The notes beneath the pieces are model-generated. The model searched no databases, was not told the origin of the DNA, and was given only the letters and a program-made list of their open reading frames with translations. Positions 31,290 through 41,190 of a stretch of 64,000 bases of DNA are shown one piece after another (the first letter of the stretch is position 1; every line of letters starts with the position of its first letter). Source of the stretch: Austropuccinia psidii. Its lineage: Eukaryota; Basidiomycota; Pucciniomycetes; Pucciniales; Sphaerophragmiaceae. The translations under genes were made by a program, and so were the position numbers. The stretch spans positions 69,291,991 through 69,355,990 of the forward strand of contig JALGQZ010000001.1 in the NCBI GenBank assembly GCA_023105745.1, given 5' to 3'.

Positions 31290-31990
31290 TTTTATTTATT
31301 AGTTATTAATTCAATTTTTTTTTTCTGTTGGATGGAAAAGAAAATTTTTTTTTTATGTTGGAAAAAAATTTTGTCGGAAGAAAATTATTATTATTTTTTT
31401 TTTGTTGGAAAAAAATTTTTATTTTTATTTTTTTTTATTATGTTTGAAAAAAATTTTTGTCGGAAGAAAATTTTTATTATTTTTTTTGTCAGAAAAAAAA
31501 ATACCTTTTTTTTTTTTCTGTGGGAAGAATACTTATATTTTTATTTATTTTTTTTTTGTCAGAAAAGAATTTTTTTTTTTTTTTTTTATGTTGGAAAAAA
31601 ATTTTCAGAAGAAAATTTTTATTATTCTTTTTGTTGAAAAAAGAATTATCTTGTTTTTATGTTGGAAAAAAATTTTGTCGGAAGAAAATTTTTATTATTT
31701 TTTTTTGTCAGAAAAAAAAATAATTTTCTTTTTTGTTGCAAAAATATTTTGTCAGAAGAAAATTTTTATTATTTTTTTTGTCAGAAAAAAAAATTTTTCT
31801 CAGAAGAAAATTTTTATTATTTTTTTTTTGTTGGAAAAACAAAACATCTTTTCTTTTATGTCCAAAAAAAACTTTGTTGGAAGAAAATTTTTATTAATTT
31901 TTTTGTTGGAAAAAAAAATTATCTTTTTTTTTTTGTTCAGGAAAAAATTTTCGTTGGAAGAAATTTTTTTTTTTTTTTTTTTTTGATGTC
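31290..31990. repeat. T-rich degenerate tandem repeat (GGAAGAAAATTTTTATTATT units)
   Basis: About eight copies of a unit of the form GAAGAAAATTTTTATTATT followed by a T run and GTCAGAAA or GTTGGAAA, spaced roughly 45-145 bases apart. It lies between the ends of ORF Z and ORF Y. Similar words at 29411-29580 lie on the other side of ORF Z. The apparent ORFs with Phe/Lys/Ile repeats here are compositional. Confidence 0.8.
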
Positions 31991-32011
31991 AGAAAAAAAA
32001 CTGTTTTTTTT

Positions 32012-32311
32012 TATTGGAATAGACTAGGCTATACCTATTTTTTTTTTATTTTTTTGTTTGAGATTAGTTGTGATAAAATGTTTTAATTTTTATTAATTGA
32101 TATGATTTTTTTTTAATGAATAAATGATGAGTCTGTTTGGTTTTTTTTTTGGAAGAAAATTTTTATTATTTTTTTTTATTGGAATAGACTAGGCTATACC
32201 TATTTTTATTTTATTTTTTTGTTTGAGATTAGTTGTGATAAAATGTTTTAATTTTTATTAATTGATATGATTTTTTTTGATGAATAAATGATGAGTCTGT
32301 TTGGTTTTTTT
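32012..32311. repeat. Two-copy 165-bp direct repeat
   Basis: Blocks starting at GGAATAGACTAGGCTATACC (32016 and 32181) repeat about 130 bases almost exactly, through TTGTTTGAGATTAGTTGTGA and AATGATGAGTCTGTTTGG. No gene lies in 32312-32655; that part is AT-rich. Confidence 0.85.
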
Positions 32312-32655
32312 TTATATTGACTTGAATATAGTAAGATCCACTTGAGAATTAATTTAAATGGAAAATATTATTGCCAATTAATTCTGGTATAAATTTTTTT
32401 AAAGAAAAAAAATTAATAGGCCCACACTACCCCAAACTTGTGCCATTTTGATTTAATTTGAGGTGGCATAAGAACAGATGACCACCCCTGTTTTTATATA
32501 TATATTTTGAATGAAATTGTGATACTTGTACATTAAAAAATAACTTTTGAATACTTGTAAATTTGTAATATTGTCTTGAATACTGATAAATAGCCTGATT
32601 TTTTTTATTTATTATGATGTAAAATTTAAATTCATAACATGGGTGGATTTTTTTT

Positions 32656-33996
32656 TTAATTTTTTGGAATGGTTGTCTGAATCATTTTTACAATCTTTTT
32701 CTTGAGTCTTGATATGAATCTTCCTTTTTCTTCTTTAATTTTTTTAACAGATAAGTCTTCCCAAATCAATTTCCAATCATCCTTGTTGATATTATAAGGG
32801 TGTTGGTAAAAGCACATAAGCTTTTAGTAAAAACACGTAAGCCCTTACGTGTTTTTACTAAAAATGTTAAGGCCAAAAATGACATTAACAATGCTCTTTA
32901 TGGAATTTTTAAGGCTATAAATGAAACTAATAGTGCCATAAATGGCATTTTTAAGGACATTCATTCCATTTTTAATGTCATTTATAGCGTTAAAAATTCC
33001 ATAAATGGCATTGTTAATGTCATTTGTGGCCTTAACAATGCCATAAATGGCCTCAAAAATACCATAAATGGCATTAACAATTCCATTGATGGAATTAATA
33101 ATGCCATTTGTGGCATTAAGAATTCTATTTGTGGCATTAAAAATGCTATTTATGGCATTAATAATTCCCTTTATTGAATTTATAATGCCATTTATGGCAT
33201 TAATATGTCCCTCTATTGCATTGATAATGCCATCAATAACCTTCAAAATGCCATAAATGGAAATAATAAGGACCTTTATTGCATTTATAATGCCATTAAT
33301 GGCCTTAAAAATGCCATAAATATCCATATTTCATTTAAAAACCACCCCTATGTCTTTTTACCATACAATTACGTGTTTTTACCAATTGATGGCAAAAACA
33401 CGTAAGGGCTTACGTGTTTTTACTAAAAGCTTACGTGGGTTTACCAACACCCTATTATAATTATGTGTCTTGAGACTAATAATTCCAAGTATAAACACCT
33501 CTTCCCACAAAACATCCCAATTGGCCTTTTCAATTACATAATTTCCACGCTTCCATAAGATTCTTCCTTCTGGTATCTCCAGTAAATCCAGAAACAGTCC
33601 TCTTGAGGCTTCCACATCCCCCAAATATATTTTTCTTCTCCATTCTGCATCTGTTAATGTATCCTCTTCCCAATATATGTTCCCTAAATTTCCCTTGATA
33701 CCATCATATGTAAGTAATTCTAGAAATTCCAGTCTTGAAAGAGAGAATCCTGGAAGCTCTTGCCAATCTTTAGATTCTTGAATTTGTTGATTCAGTTCTG
33801 GAAAATGGAACAATTCTTCAAATTTCAAGTATGGGATCCATATCTGAAATAAATCCTCTCCTTCAACAAATGGTTTTTCCCAGTAATTGACTTCTTCTGT
33901 ATTTCCTACAATTTTGCAATTTACATCTGTCCAGCCTTCTTCATTCCAACCAAGATTCCATTCCAATTTATTTTCATGTGTAAGTTTGGCATCCAT
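32656..33996 (-). pseudogene. ORF Y: unknown protein with an LPG...GIKGNL...YW domain, split by a foldback element
   Basis: The ATG at 33994-33996 (MDAKLTHENK) opens 181 codons up to the foldback insertion. Beyond the insertion the same frame resumes at about 32795 and reads 45 or so basic codons (KDDWKLIWEDL ... SRLKKKIVKMIQ) to a TAA near 32656. Removing the insertion and one copy of its duplication keeps the frame. Residues 81-109 match ORF X residues 386-414 at 17 of 29 positions (LPG, LELLT, GIKGNL, YW), so X and Y share a domain by duplication. No known catalytic motif is seen. It is placed between ORF X and the ORF Z region. Function unknown. Confidence 0.6.
32798..33452. mobile_element. 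Foldback/MITE-like element, copy 2 (655 bp)
   Basis: Terminal GGGTGTTGGTAAA and its inverse; 8-bp duplication TATTATAA at 32790-32797 and 33453-33460. It has the same subterminal ACACGTAAGCCCTTACGTGT palindrome and central GCCATTTATGGC-type array as copy 1, but the array is longer. It is inserted in ORF Y. Confidence 0.9.
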
Positions 33997-34054
33997 GACT
34001 GTCTAGATCCTTTCTGAGGTTTGGTGAGATTATTGAGTTTTGAGATAAAAGACT

Positions 34055-34180
34055 AATTCCTCTTTGAGAAGGCAGGAGGTCACTGCCCTGAATTATGGGA
34101 ATGTTGAAAAAAGATTTTTTATAAGGTAGTTTGAATGATTTGAAATTCCTCTTTGATAAGGCAGGAGGTCACTGCCCTGA
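34055..34180. repeat. Two copies of a 36-bp repeat between ORF X and ORF Y
   Basis: ATTCCTCTTTGAGAAGGCAG...GTCACTGCCCTGA at about 34056-34091 and again at about 34145-34180 with one mismatch. They lie in the 291-base gap between X and Y. Confidence 0.8.
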
Positions 34181-34287
34181 TACTAACACAGATATGAAAA
34201 TAATTCTCTTTTTTTAGGTTATTTCTTTTATTATTTTGCTATTTTATATGGTGGTTTTTTTTAATTGGCAATTGAAATTGGATTACT

Positions 34288-35820
34288 TCAGTTATTATTG
34301 AGAAATATTGACCTTCTTTTGTGAATTACTGAAAGACATATATCCTTCAATACTTCTCCAAATATCTTGTTGTGTTGTTTTCTTTGTGTATTTCCTTTCC
34401 ATTCTGAAACAAAACCTTTGACTTCATGAATAAACATGTACCCAAAATCACACCAGCAAAGAGTTCCTCCCAAGATTTCCAAACCATCTAGATTAAAATC
34501 TTCTTGAGCCCATAACATTTTGTGATACAGTCCTTCAATTGTCATTTGATAATATCCATAAGGCTTCTTCCAGTAAGGACTCCTTAAATTTCCTTTGATT
34601 CCAATAGTGGTTAGTAATTCCAGAAGATAAACATTTGTAAGATTTGATCCAGGTAGTTCTGAAAGATATTTGGTTTGAATTATTGGTGAATCTATCTCAT
34701 AATCATACAGTTCCTTAAATGTTATTATTGGAAGTATTACATAATCTTCCAGTCCTTCATATTCTGGTATTTCATTCTGTATGCCATGTTGATTCTGGGA
34801 GTAATTTGTTAATCCAAATGTAATTCCTTGATTTTTATTAAATAAATCAGTTGAGCTTGAAAGGTAGCATATTTTATCATAGGCATCATTAAATTCTTCT
34901 AGAATGCTAAGTCCAGCTAGCCTTTGTGTATTTTCTGATAACTCTCCTTCTAGGTCTTCAAATATTCCTCCTTGCTTATATTTATCTTCCAAATCTCCAT
35001 TATTTTGTTGGTATAGCTTCAAGTCATCTTCTGATTCTGCTGTTTCCATTTTTTGTTCAATCCTCTTTTGAATATTTCTATTCCAAAATTTATCCATTGT
35101 GTCTTCAGTAATTGTGGCACTTTCCTTTTCCAATTCTTCAAATTTTCTTTTTTCCAATGGATTTATTATGTTGTCTTTTCTTTCTTCACTTAGTAAATCT
35201 TTTTCAGTATCACTAATATACCAAGCTTCCTCCTGAAATAAATTGAAATAATCTTCTGAAGTTCCTGAGGAATTTTCTTCAGGTGGCTTCAGATCCGTTT
35301 TGAACTTCTTCTGTGGGCTTTCTACTTTATCTTCTTTATTCATACCACTTAGCTCAAGTGCTAGCCATTTCTCTGGGTCTTCTATGGCCATGTTCAAATT
35401 TCTTCTCATCTTCTTCAGTTCCATTTTTATTTTTTTGATTGCTTCACTATCTTCTACCTTCACTTTATCCTCTTCTGGATCCTTCCCTTTAGATTTTCTT
35501 TCAGTTTGAGGTGGAATACTTTCTTTAGAGAAAGATAATATGCTAATATTTTCTTCATCTATTATCTGGTTGAAATTTTCAAATACTAAGAAGTCCCAGT
35601 AGGTTTTCTCCTCATTACCAGTAGTGACTTCAAGATTTTTAATTTGACCAATTGGTTTCAAAAAGTAATCTGTTGATTTTGATGTGTAAGGGCTGATTTT
35701 TAATTCTGCTTTTAGGGCTATTTCCTGAGTTATGACATTATACTCATTTTTTGCATCAAAAATAGCTGCGAAGGGTATTTTGTTTGGTCCAAGAAATATT
35801 GTCTTCACTCTTGTTGAAGA
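34288..35820 (-). pseudogene. ORF X: second protease-like repeat plus unknown C-terminal domain
   Basis: It is in the same frame as Gag-protease and is separated from it only by a TAA at 35821-35823. Residues 15-36 (AIFDAKNEYNVI, QEIALKAEL) align with the true protease at 9 of 22 positions, but the Thr-Gly of the DTG motif is replaced (DAK), so it should be inactive. Residues 100-300 are charged and Glu/Lys-rich, probably disordered or coiled. Residues 355-505 hold the domain shared with ORF Y (ELPG, LELLT, GIKGNL, YW at 385-414). No zinc finger or catalytic site is seen. I do not know the function. Its position in the polyprotein frame suggests it was made as part of a Gag-PR-X precursor. 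Confidence 0.65.
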
Positions 35821-35823
35821 TTA

Positions 35824-36400
35824 ACTTTCTGTTTCCTCTGTTTCTTTTCTTTTGGATGATTCTGCTCCATGTATGGACCATTTTCCAATCTCTGAAGATG
35901 CACAAAGCTCCATACCTCTTGGTGGAGAAATTCCCCAGCCCATAGCTTGAGGGTTAATTATTGGTAAACATAATTGACGTCCATCTTTCTCTGTATAACT
36001 AAAAGTTTCCCCTTGCTTGTGTGAAAATTCCAATTTAACATTATTATCTGCTAAAAATGGTCTTCCAAGTATGGTGTGTACAGCTCCTTTTGCTATGAAT
36101 AAATGAATTTATTTTTCTTCTCCTGTTATCATAGTAACTGGTGTAAATTCTGAGAGTCCAACCAAAGATGTTGTATGTCCACCAATTCCTCTGAGATTCA
36201 TATTGAGCTTTCTACTTGTAAGTGAGGCTTGAATTGCAATTTCCTCTGGTATTATACTAATTTCTGATCCAGTATCCACCAATGCCATTCTAGGATATTC
36301 TTCTCTTCCAATAAATACTTCCAGAAAGCCAAGTGGGCATGCATAATGTAATCTTGGGGTATCATAGTCCCGTAGCTTTACTGAAAGTAGTATTTCTTGA
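35824..36400 (-). pseudogene. Gypsy-B aspartic protease
   Basis: This retropepsin would cleave the Gag precursor. The minus strand reads HYACPLGFLEVFIG, then MALVDTGSEISIIPEEIA with the catalytic Asp-Thr-Gly (about 36275), and RGIGGHTTSLVG (flap region). After an in-frame TAA at 36109-36111 come AVHTILGRPFLA, the ILGRPFL motif that closes the retropepsin fold, and NVKLEFSHKQGETF. A Ser/Lys/Glu tail follows to TAA 35821-35823. The active site is intact. The stop at 36109 splits the domain, so this copy cannot make the full enzyme. Confidence 0.85.
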
Positions 36401-38775
36401 ATATTTGACATATTGACTGATTTTGTCACTTCTTTTTCCTGGGTAGTTAAATTTTGTAATTTATCAATAAAGGTTGGTGACATTGATAATATTTCTTCAA
36501 GAGTAAGATTTATATTTTGTTCAAGTATTTTCCTCATCAAATTTTCAATTATTAGCTTTGGGTTATTGGCTGTAGATTTTACCTTGTCTTTCAAATCCAT
36601 CTTTTGTGACTCCTGTCTTAGTCCCTCATTATTCTCGTTCCTAGAAATGATTTTGATATCATAATTATCTACTTCCTTTCCTTCTTGTGTTTTCTTGTAT
36701 TTTGTTGGAATTAGAACTCTTATTTCTTCTTCTGCCTCATCTTCCTTGTGGTAGGCACCTGGTATCTTCTTTTTAAAGGGTTTGCGTGTTTCATTTTTAT
36801 CCTCTTTCTGGGTTTGGCTTTGACTTTCCTGTCTTTCAGCGCTTTGCCTTGTCTGTCTAAGCCCAGCATTTATTTGAAGATTTTCATTTGCTGGTGATAT
36901 TTGAGGAGGTTTCCAGTTTCCCCATTCTTCTATTTGAGCTATAGCTGTTGCCTTCTCACCTTTGCTTTCCTCAATTACTGTTTTTTCTTGCTTTTTTGAG
37001 GGTGGATTTGATTGTTCCATCTTTTTCTTTGTAAAATCCTCCTGCTCTTTTGCAAAATGTCTGACTAATTCTTTTGCAGATTTAGGGCCTTCTGTGGGTA
37101 CTCTTTGAAAATTTGGAAAAAGATATGTTCCTCCACGCTTCAAGACAATTCTTTTCTCCAAGTCTTCTGTGAGGCGATTACATCTTATTGCGGAATGTAC
37201 TTCTTCTAAGAAGTAATAAAACTTCAGTAGCTGTCTTGGAGCCATTTGTGCTGGAACATATGGTTGATAACCAGAAGATATGGGTGGTAAAGGATATCTT
37301 GGCCTGAATGGCTGTGAGTTTTGTGTAACTTTCTGATCTTGATTATTTCTTGCTTGTGTTGTATTTGGAGATTCAACTACTTCTGAGAGATGTTTGAGCT
37401 GATTCAATACTTCCTTAACTGATTCCTTCCCAGTATCCTTTTATTGATGTTCTTGTGGCTGAGGATTTTGAATTTTTTTGGTAAGATCTTCCATTTGCTT
37501 AAAGACTTCTTCCCGGCTTTCCTCTTCAAACCTAGCTTTCTTCTCTTGTGACTTTGGTTGTGAAAATTCCTTCTGTTGAATGAAGACTTTGGCTTCTAAA
37601 TCTTGTTCAATATATAAATTTAAGATTTCCAATCTTGGAATGATATAACCACCATCCAAGGCTTGCACCATGGCCTTATCTTTAATCATTTATTTGTAAA
37701 TAGATTCTTGAACACTTGAGGAAAGACTTGCCAACATTTTGTGATTGTGATTGAAATCTCCTTGTATATATTGACACCTTTTGAGATAATTAATAATGGA
37801 CTCATATTCTCCAATGAACTTTTTATATTGGGTCATATTTCTAATTCCACCTTCTTGTTGAGTCTTTGTAAATAATTGAGTAATTGAAAACAGCTTGTAT
37901 CTTCTTTCAGGTGACACTGTTCCCCATCTCCTCTTCATATCCACTTTTAATTGCTCCCAATCACCAGTTTCATATCCAGGCATTCCTTCAACATGGTAGC
38001 TGATTTCTTGATCTTTAGTCCAAAAGGATATCTGTCTTGCTATATCCCTCACACTTGCTCCTTCAATTTCTGCTATATTTTCCACTCTTTCAATGAATCT
38101 TTCCACTTCCTTTCCATCAAACCATAAATTATAAGCCTTTGATCTGATCTTTACAATGGGTGTATTGTTTTGTGGGATCTCTTGTTGCAAAGGGCTTGAA
38201 GCCTGTGCATGAATATTAACCCGCTTTGGTAGAGTATTTGGTCTTTGTTAAGTGAATGGAGTTGATGAGGCCATAGGCCTTGAAAATGGTGATGGTGACC
38301 CTTCTTTTCTAATGATTCTTGGCATGATTGTACTTTCTTCCATTGGGCTGTTTTCTGCGGTAAAACTTGACTCTTTCCTTTTCCCTTCTTTTTTGAGGAG
38401 TTCAATTAATTCTTGTTGCATTTCCAACATTCTTTGATGAAGTCTTTCTACATCAGAAATATCTTCTTGTCCTTGCATGGTCTCTTCATTTATAATTTCT
38501 TCTTTGGATTCATCTGGATTGTGTGGTATCTTTGATGATGATGCTGAATCCATATTGATATATTCTTCGTTGATTTTCTCTTTGTCACTTTTCTTTTTAA
38601 TTTCAAATAGTTCCTTGAGTAATTTCTGAAAATAATCTGTAACTATCTTTTGATCTTTCTTCTTGGTTCTGCGTGTACCAACTGGTATACTATAATCTAT
38701 GGGTGATTCTTCTTGAGGTGGTGTTTCTCCTCTTTTTGGATAGTAATAGTGAAATGATTTTGTTGAAGAGCTTTA
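36401..38775 (-). pseudogene. gag: Gypsy-B Gag
   Basis: One frame runs from about 38775 through the protease and carries three TAA stops (38248-38250, 37690-37692, 37441-37443). The N-terminal part is Ser/Pro/Lys-rich, with an ATG at 38551-38553 (MDSASSSKIPHNPDE) and an acidic coiled-coil (DVERLHQRMLEMQQELIELL). The capsid-like core is at 37690-38190 (KAYNLWFDGKEVERFIERVE ... RRWGTVSPERRYKL). Near 37180-37215 the expected zinc knuckle reads FYYFLEEVHSAIRC; the first two Cys are Phe and a Gly is Val, so only the His and last Cys remain. A charged region then leads to the protease. Open codons exist upstream of the ATG, so the true start may lie further upstream. Confidence 0.75.
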
Positions 38776-38930
38776 TGGTGACAATGATTTAGAATTTTGT
38801 GGTTTTTCTGATTCCAGATTGACTTGATAGGCACTTGAAATTTTTTATTGATAAAAGGCTTTTTTTATGGACTAAATTTGAATGTTTTTTCTTTGATAAT
38901 TGACGGATTATTGATGGTTGAAGCTGTTGG

Positions 38931-38948
38931 CCACTCTTGGGACACCAG
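38931..38948 (-). promoter_or_regulatory. Primer binding site of Gypsy-B
   Basis: The minus strand reads TGGTGTCCCAAGAGTGG starting two bases after the LTR end (…CCCACA). This is the TGG-first form and position of a tRNA primer site. It differs from the sites of Gypsy-A/C and of the copia elements. tRNA not identified. Confidence 0.65.
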
Positions 38949-38949
38949 A

Positions 38950-40731
38950 TGTGGGAACTACTTTTGGTGTGGGATGAAATAAGGCAGTACCTTGAGGGGG
39001 AAATTATTGGTAAGTCTGTTTTGAATTTCAGAATTGTCCAATAAACATGGGTGCCAAGGTATATTAGCTGCCCCTCTATAAAATACTGAATAGTCAGCCT
39101 ACAGAGAATCACAAAATAAAAAAAGATTTGTGGCTTTAACAGATAGAGAAGACTTATCAGCAGTCTCTAAATCAGACCTATCAATAACACTACAGTAAAA
39201 CCCTGATTTAAAACTAAAATTTCTGATAAAGTAAAAGCTAAGATTTTTTTTGTTATTATTTTGATAAAGGTAATGATAATATATTTTTTTTTGTTTTCTG
39301 TTATATTTTTTTTTGGGTTTTATTTTGATTATAATGATTTTATATATATTAATACTAATAATAAGACTACTGGATATTCTGTTTTTATATTTTTAATGTT
39401 AAGTTGATATCACTACTTCTTTTCTTTTAATAATAGTAAGCTTTTGAGAACATCTACTGAGCTTTTTCACTATGGTTATACTACTATTCCTTGAAAATAC
39501 TAAGCTACTGAGAAAGGCTACTGAGCTTTTACTACATTAATACTACTATTCTTCAACAATACTAAGCTACTGAGCAAGGCTACTGAGCTTTTACTATCTT
39601 AATACTACTTATTATTTGACAATACTAAGCTACTGAGCAAGGCTACTGAGCTTTCACTACTAAAACACTACTACTACTCTAGATATCCTGCTAGCTCAGG
39701 GATGGTTGTGATCCTGGATAGTGGTAGCTTGTTCCATGATGCTGGGAAAAATGAGGGAGAGAGTACCTCTATTTATAGCTTTTGGGCCTCCATAGAGCTT
39801 CTCAAAACAGGGTACTTAGAAAAATCATAGTGGAGAGGTTTCAGCTGGTGAGACGTGTAGTTTTGATGTAGCAATGTGTTTGCTTAGAGAATTATGCTGG
39901 TGGTGCTTTTTCTTATCAAAATCATGTGATGTATTTGAGATAATTTGGCTGGTGAGATTTTCTTTTTGCCAAGAAAGTGGAGAAAATACAGCTCTTGAAA
40001 ATTGAAATTTCTTCTAGTCATATGATATATATGAGAAAATTATGCTGGTGTTTCTGTTTCTTATCAAAATCATGTGATGTCTTTGAGATAATTTTGCTGG
40101 TGACATTTTCATTTTTGGTGACTTTGTTACGTATTTTCTGAGGTAATTATGCTGGTGGTGCTTTTTATTATCAAAATCATGTGATGTATTTGAGAAAATT
40201 TGGCTGGTGAGATTTTCTTTTTGCCAAGAAAGTGGAGAAAATATAGCTCTTGACAATTGAAATTTCTTCTAGTCATATGATATATATGAGAAAATTATTC
40301 TGGTGTTTTATTTTAGTATTGTATCATTTCATATGGAGATTGCATCATTTCTAAGAAGTTTGATGCATGTCATTATTACTAAGCAAACATTTGTTCTTGT
40401 AAAATATATTGTAATTTTATGCATAGCCTTGAGGTATGTCTTATTTCAATTGAACCCAGGTGGGGAAAATACAGCTCTGATGCTGTGATCCGTATTCATA
40501 TACCTTTATTTAAATTAACTGCTTTGAATTGCATAATTTGTTATTGATGATGCAATAAGGTGAATAAATACTTTGATAATATACTGTTTTGATAAGATCT
40601 TGAGGCTGTGTATTGTATATTTCTGTTTGAAACCTGTTGTTGTAATGTGTAAATATGTTTTGCATAATTTGTCTTATTACCTCTTTTTATTGGTAAGCTT
40701 GAAACTGATACTAATGGTATGGAATACCACA
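38950..40731 (-). repeat. 5' LTR of Gypsy-B
   Basis: 1782 bp, ends TGTGG/CCACA. It aligns with 21453-23259 with scattered substitutions and small length changes. It holds the same 62-bp and longer internal repeats (39427-39655 and 39885-40300). Confidence 0.9.
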
Positions 40732-41135
40732 ACACTTTCCTACAACAGAACAAATTACCCAAGGAAAAATTCCTTCACATTCACTGGCTAGGACACCCCA
40801 AGGAAGAAGAGAAGTCCCACAGCTCAGTCGTAATACAACTTACGGACAAAACAACAGCTCAACAACTATTATAAGGAGGCCTTGTTTTTTATGGGACCTT
40901 CATGCGCACAATGCCCTACACCCCATGCCCAATTCAATGCTTCAATTGCCTCAAGACAGGCCACCAAGCCCACATGTGCAAAGAAGACCCTACCTGCATC
41001 AAATGTGGAGGAAAACACCTAACCCAAACATGCAAAGACATGTCCTATGTCCCCTCTTTCAAACAGTGTGTACAATGCATAAACAGCAACAAACTGCTGA
41101 ATGGAACTGCGGAAATATATGAAGACAAATACTGA
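40732..41135 (+). pseudogene. LINE ORF1, C-terminal part with zinc knuckles
   Basis: The frame starting at the junction reads FLQQNKLPKEKFLHIHWLGH, then PKEEEKSHSSVVIQLTDKTT, a TAA at about 40875, then CPIQCFNCLKTGHQAHMCKE (a C-x2-C-x4-H-x4-C zinc knuckle) and CIKCGGKHLTQTC (a second, partly changed knuckle). These are usual at the C terminus of LINE ORF1 proteins, which bind element RNA. It ends in NKLLNGTAEIYEDKY. The one-frame relation to 21136-21452 is not exact across the insertion, which may reflect loss of bases there. Confidence 0.75.
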
Positions 41136-41190
41136 CACTCCTGCCTAAGCCAATAATGCCCTATTCAACAACTGAAAACCAAAACCCAAA

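Larger units (their letters stand above)
21453..40731 (-). mobile_element. Gypsy-B: very large Ty3/gypsy-type LTR retrotransposon with extra ORFs
   Basis: Paired LTRs (21453-23259 and 38950-40731) flank a 15.7-kb interior. The primer binding site lies inside the right LTR and a polypurine tract inside the left LTR, so the element reads right to left. Minus-strand order is Gag, protease and ORF X in one frame, then ORF Y, a region holding antisense ORF Z, a tandem array, and a separate pol ORF (RT, RNase H, integrase). Nested insertions are a solo LTR with its duplication (2383 bp) and a foldback element with its duplication (663 bp). Removing them leaves about 16.2 kb. The flanks AAGGC and ACACT do not form a clear target duplication. 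Confidence 0.88.

Noticed and set aside
31281..32027. Several overlapping plus-strand ORFs rich in Phe, Lys and Ile
   Set aside because: They exist in several frames of a T-rich degenerate repeat and have no conserved motif; composition explains them.
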